Assembly: GCF_008974185.1 (NCBI RefSeq)
Contig: NZ_BKZP01000027.1
Coordinates: 1-46,423, forward strand
DNA: 46,423 nucleotides
Direction: 5' to 3'
From: Weizmannia acidilactici
GTDB taxonomy: Bacteria > Bacillota > Bacilli > Bacillales > Bacillaceae_C
The notes below the pieces were generated by a model. The model was not told the DNA's origin. It worked only from the letters and a program-made list of their open reading frames with translations, and searched no databases. The first letter of the stretch is position 1. Each line of letters opens with the position of its first letter. The translations under genes and the position numbers were made by a program. Below, piece after piece: positions 9,128 to 18,999 of the stretch.

Positions 9128-9331
9128 ATGGGTTTATTCAGCGCCATCTCTAACCGACAGTCGGTGCGACGTGAAAAATACCTTTCTGCGATGCGCGAAA
9201 AAACCAAGTGCCCGGATTGCGGCGGCCGCGGGTTTATAATGCCGGCTGCTTTCGAGTACATCTATCCTTTTGACTGCTCAGGCTGCAATGGAACAGGAAC
9301 CTTAGCGGATTGGGAGTCGAATCAACTGTAA
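9128..9331 (+). CDS. Small zinc-ribbon protein with two CxxCxG motifs
   Basis: The product is 67 residues. The first third, MGLFSAISNRQSVRREKYLS, is basic and helical. The rest carries KCPDCGGRGF and DCSGCNGTGT, two CxxCxGxG repeats like half of the DnaJ zinc-finger domain, so one zinc ion is probably bound by four cysteines. Small proteins of this build are common in Bacillus genomes and have no settled function. The ATG follows a strong GGGAGGTGATC site. It is transcribed away from dynA. Confidence 0.8.
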   Translation: MGLFSAISNRQSVRREKYLSAMREKTKCPDCGGRGFIMPAAFEYIYPFDCSGCNGTGTLADWESNQL

Positions 9332-9474
9332 CCATCCAAGCCTTGGGCGGTTTTTATCTGCTTTGTTTCATAAAATGTTAGTGGAAAACTTTTGGATCCA
9401 GCATGACGGCATCGTGCCAAAGTGTTATGACCATGGTATAAAGTTAGAAAAATAGATCTCAAGGGATGGGCTAG

Positions 9475-10314
9475 ATGATTGAGAAAAAAGCTTGGCATAT
9501 GAATGGTTTTCTCGGGATTTTAGCCATTATTGTGATAAGTCTGGCCGGGTTGATGCTGCTGTTTGGAGTTCGTTTTTAGGCCGGGGTTATCCTGCTTGCT
9601 GCCGCTTTATTGCTGGCGTCCGGAATCTCCGTCATCCAGCCGAACCAGGCGCTGGTTGTCACTTTTTTCGGCCACTACATCGGCAGCATTCGGGAAAGCG
9701 GCATATATATGACGGTGCCGCTCAGTTTCAGAAGAAGGGTTTCGTTGCGGGTACGGAATTTTAACAGCGCCAAATTAAAAGTCAATGATGTGGACGGCAA
9801 TCCGATAGAAATCGCGGCCGTCATTGTGTTCCGGGTGATAGATTCAGCAAAAGCGGTGTTTGATGTCGAAAATTACGAAGAATTTGTAAAGATCCAGAGC
9901 GAAACAGCGCTGCGCCACGTTGCCACAAAATATCCTTATGACAACGCGGATGAAGAGGGCCTTTCGCTGCACGGAAACGGAGAAGAAGTGTCAGAACATT
10001 TAAAACAAGAGCTGCAGCCGCGCCTTGATGTGGCTGGGGTGGATGTGATAGAAGCACGGCTCACCCATCTTGCCTACTCTACAGAAATCGCGAGCGTCAT
10101 GCTGCAGCGCCAGCAGGCTTCTGCAATTCTCGCCGCCCGCAAAAAAATCGTCGAAGGTGCAGTCGGCATGGCGCAGATGGCGATCGAACAGCTTGAAAAA
10201 GACGGGCTCAATCTTGATGAAGAACGGAAAATGGTGATGATTAACAATTTGATGGTTTCGATTGTCTCCGACCGGGCAGCCCAGCCGGTCATCAATACAG
10301 GGAATTTGAATTAG
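9475..10314 (+). pseudogene. SPFH/prohibitin-like membrane protein interrupted by an in-frame TAG
   Basis: The ATG at 9475 follows GGGATGG. It opens one frame: MIEKKAWHMNGFLGI, a hydrophobic helix ending FGVRF, then TAG at 9577-9579, and without any frame change [15 protein letters not shown]. Next comes the SPFH domain, with [32 protein letters not shown] and [10 protein letters not shown], and a helical C-terminus ending VINTGNLN. Homologues known to me have two transmembrane helices before the SPFH domain, and the TAG falls exactly between them. A shortened protein could start at a TTG near 9610, but no good ribosome site is visible there. SPFH proteins form large membrane-bound assemblies that organise lipid domains. 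The gene is monocistronic, with a promoter-like TATAAA near 9435 and a strong terminator behind it. Confidence 0.8.
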
Positions 10315-10320
10315 CGTGTG

Positions 10321-10356
10321 AAAAAAGGCTGAATCCGATCCGATTCAGCCTTTTTT
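10321..10356. terminator. Bidirectional terminator
   Basis: AAAAAAGGCTGAATC pairs perfectly with GATTCAGCCTTTTTT. It serves the SPFH gene on the plus strand and pbuX on the minus strand, which converge here. Confidence 0.9.
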
Positions 10357-10359
10357 CAA

Positions 10360-12383
<2,024 letters not shown>

Positions 12384-12435
12384 TTATATGCAAAAAGGAA
12401 TCAGAACATCTTAAAATTAAGAAGTCCGCATTGCC

Positions 12436-12506
12436 CACCCATAGTCAGGCCATTTACGGTGGCCTGGTAGAAACTTGCGTGCCGTATTCCCGCGATTATA
12501 TGAGTG
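12436..12506 (-). ncRNA. Guanine (purine) riboswitch aptamer
   Basis: On the minus strand the aptamer opens CACTCATATAATCGCGGG and closes GACTATGGGTG. P1 is CACTCATA with TATGGGTG. The loop-loop blocks ATCGCGGGAATACGGCACGC and CACCGTAAATGG and the junction TTTCTACC are those of the purine class. The base that sets specificity (C in GACTATG, position 74 in the standard numbering) is C, so guanine or hypoxanthine is the ligand rather than adenine. Ligand binding should lock P1 and free the downstream terminator, switching xpt-pbuX off. Confidence 0.95.
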
Positions 12507-12530
12507 AATGCCGAATTAAAATGTATCCGT

Positions 12531-12559
12531 ATTATAGCATTGTTCGGCAAATTTGAAAA
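12531..12559 (-). promoter_or_regulatory. Promoter of xpt-pbuX with possible PurR box
   Basis: TATAAT (12536-12531) has a weak TTTTCA 17 bases upstream. The spacer holds CCGAACAAT, matching the core of the PurR box (CCGAACWWT), and an inverted TTCGG lies downstream. The flanking bases fit poorly, so the PurR claim is tentative. Confidence 0.5.
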
Positions 12560-12593
12560 GTTCCCGACAAAAAGAAGGAATATTTTCAATTTA

Positions 12594-14111
12594 TTACTGT
12601 AACCGGTACACGTCCGTGAATTTTTCTGTTAAATAATCAATCAAATATTGGGCATTGAGCTCTTCTCCTGTGGCATCACGCAAAATTTCCGCCGGTTTTT
12701 TCATTTTGCCGAACCGATGGACATGCTCTGTGAGCCACTCTCGGATTGGTTGCAGGTCGCCTTTTGCAACAAGTCCGTCAAAATCAGGTAAATCTTTCAG
12801 CATCGCTTGCTTAAACTGGGCGGCGTACATCATGCCGAGCGCATAAGACGGAAAATAGCCGAAATCCCCGCCGGCCCAGTGCACATCCTGGAGCACGCCT
12901 TCCCCGTCGTTTTGCGGCCGGACGCCCAAATATTCCCCATATTTCTCATTCCAAATTACAGGCAGGTCTTTCACACTGATTTCATCGTTGAACAGCGCTT
13001 TTTCGATTTCGTACCTGACCATTATATGAAGCGAATACGTCAGCATATCGGCTTCAATCCGGATGAGGGAAGGTTTCGCTTCGTTTACTGCCCGGTAAAA
13101 TTCCCCCAAAGGCACATCGTCAAACTGCCCGGAAGCGTACTGCTTCAACAGTGCGTAATTTTTCTTCCAAAACGCGTATGAGCGGCCGATGATGTTTTCG
13201 TAAAACAGTGACTGCGATTCATGAATCCCCATCGAAGCCCCTTCGGCAAGCGGCGTGCCTGAAAGCCCTTTTGAAATATGCTGCTCGTAGAGGGCATGGC
13301 CGCCTTCGTGCATGACACCGAAAACGTCGACGCGCCAGTCTTTTTCATCGTAACGCGTCGTGATCCGCACGTCTCCCTGGTTGATGCAGGTTGCAAACGG
13401 ATGCACCGTTTCATCCAGCCGGCCGGCATTGAAGTCAAAGCCCATTTGTTCCAAAATTTTCAAGGTGAAAGCTTTTTGCTTTTCTTTCGGGAACGTTTTA
13501 AAAAGAAAATCGGTGCGCGGCTTTTCTTTGGAAGCGTTAATTTTATGTACGAGCGGCACAATCGCTTCTTTTACCTGTTGGAAAACTTTATCAAGCACAT
13601 CCACTGTGATGCCCGGTTCATACAAATCCAATAAGGTATTGTACGGATTGCCATCATATCCCCAGTACTGGACAAATTTCTTTTTGTACCCGACAATTTG
13701 TTCAAGATACGGCCTGAAAAGGTTGAAGTCGGCCTTCGCCTTTGCTTCTTCCCAAACGCTTTCCGCTTTTGAAACGAGCACTGTGTATGCCTCGTAATCT
13801 GCCGGCGGAATTTTTTTGCTGCGTTCGTATTGTTTTTTGCACTCTTCCAATGTTTTGGCGGTTACTTCCGACAGGTTGCCTTTGTACGGCATGAGCCTTT
13901 CGATTAATTCCCCCATCTCTTTCGATGTCTGCATGGCAAACACTTCACCCGATAAAACGCCGATCACTTCCGCGCGCTGCTCCACGCCCTTTTTAGGCGC
14001 GCCAGTCCGCAAATCCCAGTAAATCAATGCGAGCGCCTCTTCGTATGTTTTGATTTTTTTAACGTACTGCAAAAACGTCTTTTCCAGTTCTTCAATTGGC
14101 CCCACTGCCAT
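12594..14111 (-). CDS. ypwA: M32 family metallocarboxypeptidase
   Basis: The product is 505 residues, the usual length of thermostable carboxypeptidase Taq-type enzymes (B. subtilis YpwA), which remove C-terminal residues from peptides. The zinc site HEGGH is in FGVMHEGGHALYEQ (about residue 260), with the downstream Glu of GIHESQSLFYENIIGRS. The FYRAVNEAKPSLIRIEAD and VRPQNDGEGVLQDVHW blocks are typical of M32. The whole chain is helical with no signal peptide, so it is cytosolic. The start at 14111 is chosen because GGGAGG lies 7 bases upstream, and two earlier in-frame ATGs sit on top of that site. It is a single gene with no obvious partner. Confidence 0.92.
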   Translation of the reverse strand: MAVGPIEELEKTFLQYVKKIKTYEEALALIYWDLRTGAPKKGVEQRAEVIGVLSGEVFAMQTSKEMGELIERLMPYKGNLSEVTAKTLEECKKQYERSKKIPPADYEAYTVLVSKAESVWEEAKAKADFNLFRPYLEQIVGYKKKFVQYWGYDGNPYNTLLDLYEPGITVDVLDKVFQQVKEAIVPLVHKINASKEKPRTDFLFKTFPKEKQKAFTLKILEQMGFDFNAGRLDETVHPFATCINQGDVRITTRYDEKDWRVDVFGVMHEGGHALYEQHISKGLSGTPLAEGASMGIHESQSLFYENIIGRSYAFWKKNYALLKQYASGQFDDVPLGEFYRAVNEAKPSLIRIEADMLTYSLHIMVRYEIEKALFNDEISVKDLPVIWNEKYGEYLGVRPQNDGEGVLQDVHWAGGDFGYFPSYALGMMYAAQFKQAMLKDLPDFDGLVAKGDLQPIREWLTEHVHRFGKMKKPAEILRDATGEELNAQYLIDYLTEKFTDVYRLQ

Positions 14112-14175
14112 AATCATGCCTCCCATCCAATGATTCTAATTCCCATCTTACCATTTTGTTTAGAATAAACACAAA

Positions 14176-14211
14176 CAGAAAAAGCAGCGCTAAATTGTTT
14201 GCGCTGCTTTA
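14176..14211 (-). terminator. Terminator after the ypsC methyltransferase
   Basis: AAAGCAGCGC and GCGCTGCTTT form a 10-pair stem. On the minus strand it is followed by TTCTGTTTGTG, a short T-rich tail, starting 7 bases after the methyltransferase stop. Confidence 0.75.
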
Positions 14212-14216
14212 AACGG

Positions 14217-15362
14217 TCACTCTTCCTTTTTCCTTGGCGGTCTCAGCCCCCAAAACTGGTAAAGGTCGGTGCGGATCGATCCGTTGTACAATTTTCTTTT
14301 TTTCGTTGCTTTTTTGCCGTAAACATGCTCAAAATTTTCAAACGAAGTGAGGATGTAAACGGACCACGTCTTCAGTTTTGAAAAGGCCCGCCCCATGTCG
14401 CGGTACATTTTCTCGACTTCCGCGCGTTCCCCGATCCGCTCCCCGTACGGCGGGTTGCCGAGAATGACACCGTATTCCTCCTTCGCCGTAAAGTCGGCCA
14501 CCTGCATCTGTTTAAAACGGACGATGCCTGTGAGACCCGCTTCATCGGCATTTTGCTGTGCAATCCCAACCATTTTGTGGTCAATGTCGGAACCAATAAT
14601 GTCAAGCGGCTGATCATACCGGGCCAGGTCTTCCGCTTCCTCGCGTGCCCTCCTCCAAACGGTTTCATCCATCCACGGCCACGTTTCGCTTAAAAATTCG
14701 CGGTTAAAACCCGGGGCGATGTTTTGGCCGATCAGAGCGGCTTCAATTGGAATCGTACCGGATCCGCAAAACGGGTCGCGGAACGGGCGGTCCGGATGCC
14801 AGTTTGTCAATTGGATCATTGCCGCGGCAAGCGTTTCTTTAATCGGGGCCTGTCCCTGCGCCGCACGGTACCCACGTTTATGCAACCCCGCGCCGCTCGT
14901 ATCAATGGTGATCGTTGCGATGTCTTTCAACAAAGCGACTTCGATTTTATAAAGCGGCCCGTTTTCGCTAAACCAGCTGACTCCCCTGTAACGGGATTTC
15001 AGCCGTTCGACAATCGCTTTTTTGACGATGGCCTGGCAGTCCGGCACACTGAACAGCTTCGATTTGACCGATTTTCCCGTGACAGGGAATTCCGCATCTT
15101 GCGGAAGATAATCTTCCCAAGGAACCGCTTTTGTCTGTTCGAACAGTTCATCAAACGTCTCCGCCTTAAACTCCGCCGCTTTGATTTTCACGCGGTCCGC
15201 ACACCTCAGCCAAAGATTGGCGCGGGCAATTGCCGATTCATCGCCGGAAAATTCGATCTTCCCGTTCTCCACCGTGCAGTCATACCCGAGCGCCCGTACT
15301 TCTTTTGCGACAAGGGCTTCAATCCCCATCGCGCTCGTTGCGATCAAATGAAAATCAGACAT
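14217..15362 (-). CDS. ypsC: THUMP-domain rRNA (guanine-N2) methyltransferase, RlmL/YpsC type
   Basis: The product is 381 residues. The N-terminal part (1-155) is a ferredoxin-like plus THUMP RNA-binding module, starting FHLIATSAMGIEALVAKEVR. The C-terminal part is a Rossmann methyltransferase. It has the family block FRDPFCGSGTIPIEAALIG for the S-adenosylmethionine site, SDIDHKMV and the catalytic GNPPYGERIG (about residue 300). Enzymes of this build methylate N2 of a guanine in 23S rRNA. Which base is modified in this organism cannot be read from the sequence. Its location next to rnpB and gpsB is the same as in B. subtilis. Confidence 0.92.
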   Translation of the reverse strand: MSDFHLIATSAMGIEALVAKEVRALGYDCTVENGKIEFSGDESAIARANLWLRCADRVKIKAAEFKAETFDELFEQTKAVPWEDYLPQDAEFPVTGKSVKSKLFSVPDCQAIVKKAIVERLKSRYRGVSWFSENGPLYKIEVALLKDIATITIDTSGAGLHKRGYRAAQGQAPIKETLAAAMIQLTNWHPDRPFRDPFCGSGTIPIEAALIGQNIAPGFNREFLSETWPWMDETVWRRAREEAEDLARYDQPLDIIGSDIDHKMVGIAQQNADEAGLTGIVRFKQMQVADFTAKEEYGVILGNPPYGERIGERAEVEKMYRDMGRAFSKLKTWSVYILTSFENFEHVYGKKATKKRKLYNGSIRTDLYQFWGLRPPRKKEE

Positions 15363-15474
15363 TGTTCCACCCGTCCTTTTTTATGTAGATTGTAAAGGAA
15401 ATATTACTGCCAGTCACCACGCTGCACGCCTGCGAAAGGGATTTCGAGGATGTATTGTGGCACGCCATTTATGT

Positions 15475-15536
15475 ATAAAAAAGGCCGGGCACCGACGGTA
15501 TTCGATTTCCACCATATACCGCGGCGCCGGGCCCAT
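15475..15536 (-). terminator. rnpB terminator
   Basis: On the minus strand GGCCCGGCGCCGCGGTAT pairs with ATACCGTCGGTGCCCGGCC with two mismatches and is followed by TTTTTT. This is an unusually long, GC-rich stem that starts about 5 bases after the mature RNA end. Confidence 0.9.
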
Positions 15537-15540
15537 TACC

Positions 15541-15960
15541 CACTAATCCAGCCAGAATAACGTTTTGTAAGCCATGTTCTGTACCTTTGTACTGCAAACG
15601 ATGTGGCGGCATCTCGTACGAAGGCGGTAATCATCTATCTACAAGCATCACGCTTGTCCCTTTCCCCGTTCATTTCCTCGGAAAGGGTGCCTCTACCATC
15701 ATTTGAGTTACTCGCTTGCGGGGTTTACCTCGTTCCACCTTTACAGTTTCCCGTAAAGCTCCGTCACTGTGGCACTTTCAAGGGTACTCCGCCATGCCGT
15801 AAAAGGTTTAGGCGTTTTCCCTGCCGTCAGCCTTATTAAAGGCTGCCCTGGCTTATGGATTCGCCAGGCACAAACACTACGGGCATCTCAGCACCGTGCG
15901 AGCATGGACTTTCCTCAACAGCCAATTCCGGCTGCAGCGATTACCCAAACGTTATTCACA
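15541..15960 (-). ncRNA. rnpB: RNase P RNA, class B
   Basis: This is the catalytic RNA that trims tRNA 5' leaders with the RnpA protein. The universal conserved blocks are present in order on the minus strand: GGGTAATCGCTGCAG at the 5' end, GAGGAAAGTCCATGCTCGCA, CGGTGCTGAGATGCCCGTAG, GGCTGACGGCAGGG, TGAAAGTGCCACAGTGACGG, GGTAAACCCCGCAAGCGAG, TAGATAGATGATTACCGCC and, near the 3' end, ACAGAACATGGCTTAC. The layout is the Bacillus (type B) architecture. The length of about 420 nt is a little more than the roughly 400 nt of B. subtilis. It lies between ypsC and gpsB as in other Bacillaceae. The exact 5' end is inferred from the promoter. Confidence 0.97.
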
Positions 15961-15970
15961 ATGCTCACTC

Positions 15971-15999
15971 ATTATATAAAACAAAAATGGAACTTGCAA
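15971..15999 (-). promoter_or_regulatory. rnpB promoter
   Basis: TTGCAA (15999-15994) and TATAAT (15976-15971) are 17 bases apart, and the start of transcription would fall at about 15960-15965. Confidence 0.75.
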
Positions 16000-16047
16000 G
16001 CAGCAATTTATAGCGGAGCCTGAAAAAAATCCCAAAAAAGCGTCCGG

Positions 16048-16350
16048 CTATTCGTTTAGTTTGCTGCCGAAAACATGCTTCTCAAGGTTTGAAAGCCTTT
16101 TTAAAATATCAAAATTGGTTGTTCCGGTCATTTGCTGTACCGGCTGGCGTTTGATTAATTCTTCGGCCTGCTTTTTGAGACGCTGGTTTTCCTGCTGAAG
16201 TTCTTCGATTGTTTGATTAAAGGTTTCATAATCTTTTATGATCAAATCCAAAAACTTGTCCACTTCTTCCTGCCGGTACCCTCTGACAGCTGTCTTGAAT
16301 TCCTTTTCCAAAATGTCTTTGGCCGTCAATTTAATTTGATCCGATAACAT
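16048..16350 (-). CDS. gpsB: Cell division protein GpsB
   Basis: The product is 100 residues. The N-terminal DivIVA-like lipid-binding domain reads [20 protein letters not shown], followed by [16 protein letters not shown] coiled coil (about residues 40-70) and a short C-terminal trimerisation segment ending in FGSKLNE complete the protein. GpsB shuttles between septum and side wall and recruits the class A penicillin-binding protein, whose gene ponA lies about 10 kb away. The start ATG follows GGTGG. ypsA lies upstream at 80 bases, as in B. subtilis, where the two are linked. Confidence 0.97.
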   Translation of the reverse strand: MLSDQIKLTAKDILEKEFKTAVRGYRQEEVDKFLDLIIKDYETFNQTIEELQQENQRLKKQAEELIKRQPVQQMTGTTNFDILKRLSNLEKHVFGSKLNE

Positions 16351-16430
16351 GTTTGCACCACCTTACATTTCCCAGACATAATTTCATTTTTTCAAAAACA
16401 AATTTGTTTGTCAATTAATTGTAGTTTTAT

Positions 16431-16982
16431 TCAAAAATCCGTTTGTTCATCTTCTATTATTGCCTGTAAATCATAAAAGTCAATGATGCGGATGTCATAC
16501 GGATGCGTTTCTCTGTATTTTTTTGCGGCCTCGTACAAATACTTCGGGGAGCCTTCCCGTTCTTCATCGAATACAATGAGCAGGCAGTCGCTTTTATGCA
16601 CAAAAATTCTGTTTTTATTGTGGTACTGCTGCGGGCTTTCGTAAGGCTTCCGGGAAATGGAAGCCACAAAATCCGCCTGCGACAGCACCATTTCATAGTA
16701 CGCTTTCTGCTCTTCTTGCCATTTTTCTTCCTGGCCTTCAAACGGCGTTAAAACAGCCAGCTTCAATTCGGGATATTCAATCTGCAAGTCGAAAACCGTT
16801 TCAGCGGCCCATAATTCCGTCCCCTGCTGCCCGGAAATCAGCACCCATTCATACCCTTCATCAACCAGTTCCAGCAGCCGGGTTTGGATGGCGGTTTTAA
16901 TATAATGGATTGCCGGGTGATCAGTCCCGAATATCCCCAATTCATACGGTTTATAGCCGGTAATGGCGACAACTTTACCCAA
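16431..16982 (-). CDS. ypsA: YpsA, DUF1273 (SLOG superfamily) protein
   Basis: The 183-residue product starts [18 protein letters not shown] and contains the Rossmann-type [12 protein letters not shown] block (about residue 49) that in the SLOG superfamily would bind a nucleotide-like ligand. The late [20 protein letters not shown] completes the family pattern. B. subtilis YpsA affects cell division and glucose-dependent stress responses. Its ligand is not settled. The gene precedes gpsB. It is cytosolic with no signal peptide. Confidence 0.93.
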   Translation of the reverse strand: MGKVVAITGYKPYELGIFGTDHPAIHYIKTAIQTRLLELVDEGYEWVLISGQQGTELWAAETVFDLQIEYPELKLAVLTPFEGQEEKWQEEQKAYYEMVLSQADFVASISRKPYESPQQYHNKNRIFVHKSDCLLIVFDEEREGSPKYLYEAAKKYRETHPYDIRIIDFYDLQAIIEDEQTDF

Positions 16983-17033
16983 AGCTTTATGCTCCTTATC
17001 CTGAAATTAATTCTATTTTAGACCCGAAAATGG

Positions 17034-17065
17034 AAAAACGGCAAGGATCTTCTTGATCCTTGCCG
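17034..17065 (-). terminator. cotD terminator
   Basis: CGGCAAGGATC and GATCCTTGCCG form a perfect 11-pair stem around AAGAA on the minus strand, followed by TTTTTCC. It starts 10 bases after the cotD stop. Confidence 0.9.
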
Positions 17066-17075
17066 TATTGTCCGG

Positions 17076-17324
17076 TCAGCAGCACTTCGGCGGCCGCGGT
17101 ACAACCGGATCATAAAAATTGGTAACCGTTCCCGGATCCACTTCATTGACAAACGAATCCGTATGCGGAAAGTAGTTTTGCTGATGGAATGCTTGATGGT
17201 TCACATGGGTTGTATGTGTCGGGAAAATATGCGGTACGATGATATCCTGGTGCGTATGCGTAACACAGCACTTGGTCGGATGGACAACTGCCGGCATGAT
17301 GCGCGGCGGGCAATGGTGAAACAT
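17076..17324 (-). CDS. cotD: Inner spore coat protein D
   Basis: The product is 82 residues, very rich in His, Pro, Cys and Thr. It opens MFHHCPPRIMPAVVHPTKCC and continues IVPHIFPTHTTHVNHQAF and NYFPHTDSFVNEVDPGT, ending PRPPKCC. The IVPH-P-HTT-VNHQ core is that of CotD, a mother-cell protein of the inner coat. The start was chosen at 17324 because AAAGGAG is 8 bases upstream, and in-frame ATGs further upstream lack a site. The gene is single, with its own terminator, and is expected to be under late mother-cell control. Confidence 0.95.
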   Translation of the reverse strand: MFHHCPPRIMPAVVHPTKCCVTHTHQDIIVPHIFPTHTTHVNHQAFHQQNYFPHTDSFVNEVDPGTVTNFYDPVVPRPPKCC

Positions 17325-17436
17325 ATTCCAATCTCCTTTCATCATCAATCGTCTTTTTTCTTACACTACTAACCTATGACTCGAAAAGGGAACATGTACT
17401 AATGAAAAAACCCAATTTACCGTGTTTGCCCGCCCG

Positions 17437-17532
17437 CTATAAAAATAAGGATATTGAATCATGCAGCGCCGCAAATAAAAACGCAACAAGACCGATGAAC
17501 ACAAAAAACAGAAACAGTAGTGCCCGATGCAT
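17437..17532 (-). CDS. Putative 31-residue membrane peptide
   Basis: From an ATG at 17532 the minus strand reads MHRALLFLFFVFIGLVAFLF, then AALHDSISLFL and a TAG. It is a single hydrophobic helix with a short basic start, preceded by GAGGTTGG at a workable distance of 9 to 10 bases. There is no homologue I can name. The position between the spore coat gene cotD and mrfB suggests a sporulation or stress peptide, but that is a guess. The opposite-strand frame here (17402-17605) has a poor composition and was not accepted. Confidence 0.45.
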   Translation of the reverse strand: MHRALLFLFFVFIGLVAFLFAALHDSISLFL

Positions 17533-17742
17533 GTTTTCAACCAACCTCTTTATTTTCAATTTAGACAAAAACTATTGTAACGGGCATACCGGCTCCAGAC
17601 AATAACAAAATACGGAAATCGACATAGCCTTCCGTTTTTTCTCAGGAAGCCTTCCGATGCGACAAATCGCAACACTTCCCGCCAAAACCGCGGCCATTTC
17701 CGTCGAATGATGCGCTTGCCCAGGAAATAGCCGAACCGGATT

Positions 17743-18999
17743 TTATTTTTCCCGGCTGCGTAATTTCCTGTGCAGCCGTACGAGCCGTTTTTCCGTTTCC
17801 AAACGGTGCTTTTTCCATTTGGCTGAACCAAAAGCGCTAAACCGCTCGAATATGCCAAGCGCCTTTTCGGCGTAGCCAGCAGCCAATTGGTAGTTCTTTT
17901 CCGTGTGTTCAAACAGTTTCGCCAGTTCAATGCACGCTTCCGCCCCCATGGCACCTGGCGCTTTTTCCGCCACTTCGGCCCACAGCCGTTCTGCTTTTTT
18001 GTATTCTTTCCGTTTTTTGAACTGGAAAGCGAGGCGGTGTTTAGCGGCCAGATCATCACCGGCCGCCGCCTGTTCAAAGTTTCGGATGGCAGCATCATCT
18101 TCGCCGATAGATTCAAACCATTTTCCGACAAGCCGTTTTTCCTTTGCCGTTTGCCCGGGGTCCGCCTGCAAAATTTGAAAAGTCAGATGCGTGTACAATG
18201 CAATTAAAGATAAAATGTCCAGTTCATTATGCTTTAAAACACCGAACAGGCCTTCAGGATTTTTGCGTTCGACGAAATCAAAATAAATCATCGGCGCCAA
18301 ATGCCCGGGGATGTCCCCCGCCCGTTCAAATCCTAAAATTTCCCGTTCGACATTTACAAGTTTGACCGATTCGAGTTCATCCTTCCAAAGCCTTTTTGCC
18401 GCATGGTACAAATCAAAATGGCCGAACTCAGGGAGACGCGGCACATGGTCACGGATAAGCGTGTGCCGCGTTTTTACCTGCGGCCAGTCGAAAGCTTTTC
18501 CGTTATATGTGACAAGCGTTGTGTAATCGATATTTTCCAAAAAACTGTAGTAAAGCGGTACTTCAAGCCCCGGTTCCGGAAGAACATGCTGCTTTAAAAC
18601 GACCCCTTCTTCCGTAAAAGACGCATACCCGAGCAGAAAAATCGTATTGCCCGCTCCGCCGCCGAGCCCGGTTGTTTCGGTGTCGAAGAAAAACAAATCG
18701 TACGGGCTGTACCCTTTGGCGGATAAGGGATGCCGGACGGGGCTCCTATTCCACAGCTTTACCGCCTTGAGATAATCTTGGAACTTATATTTGCCGTGCT
18801 GCGTTTCAAGCGGATAACGAACGGTCCGGATCAGGCAGTAATCGCCATCCAAAAAGTACGGGGAAGCCAGTCCCTTTTCCCACATATCAAGGTAAGGGAT
18901 TTTCTCCACCTGCTGCTTCCCGTCTGTCACGGGAGGCGCCGGATTGTCCCTTACAATATGGCTTTTCATCCGGTTTAATTTGTCTTTTAGTGACGGCAT
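17743..18999 (-). CDS. mrfB: Metal-dependent DEDD exonuclease MrfB (YprB)
   Basis: The product is 418 residues. A DnaQ-like exonuclease domain covers about residues 100-280, with Asp106 and Glu108 in FFDTETTGLGGG, a middle NGKAFDWPQVKTRH and the third site HNELDILSL. The C-terminal third is made of helical TPR-like repeats (RLAFQFKKRKEYKKAERLW). In B. subtilis MrfA and MrfB remove mitomycin C adducts in a pathway separate from UvrABC. The start at 18999 was chosen because GGGGGA lies upstream and the length then matches the family. It overlaps the end of mrfA by 13 bases, so the two are cotranscribed and probably translationally coupled. Confidence 0.93.
   Translation of the reverse strand: MPSLKDKLNRMKSHIVRDNPAPPVTDGKQQVEKIPYLDMWEKGLASPYFLDGDYCLIRTVRYPLETQHGKYKFQDYLKAVKLWNRSPVRHPLSAKGYSPYDLFFFDTETTGLGGGAGNTIFLLGYASFTEEGVVLKQHVLPEPGLEVPLYYSFLENIDYTTLVTYNGKAFDWPQVKTRHTLIRDHVPRLPEFGHFDLYHAAKRLWKDELESVKLVNVEREILGFERAGDIPGHLAPMIYFDFVERKNPEGLFGVLKHNELDILSLIALYTHLTFQILQADPGQTAKEKRLVGKWFESIGEDDAAIRNFEQAAAGDDLAAKHRLAFQFKKRKEYKKAERLWAEVAEKAPGAMGAEACIELAKLFEHTEKNYQLAAGYAEKALGIFERFSAFGSAKWKKHRLETEKRLVRLHRKLRSREK

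Noticed and set aside
17402-17605. 67-codon plus-strand frame next to cotD
   Set aside because: Polar, irregular composition and no ribosome site. The minus-strand membrane peptide is the better reading here.
17556-18131. 191-codon minus-strand frame overlapping the end of mrfB
   Set aside because: It is a shifted frame of mrfB with extreme Lys/Arg/Trp content. Its end behind mrfB has no start of its own.
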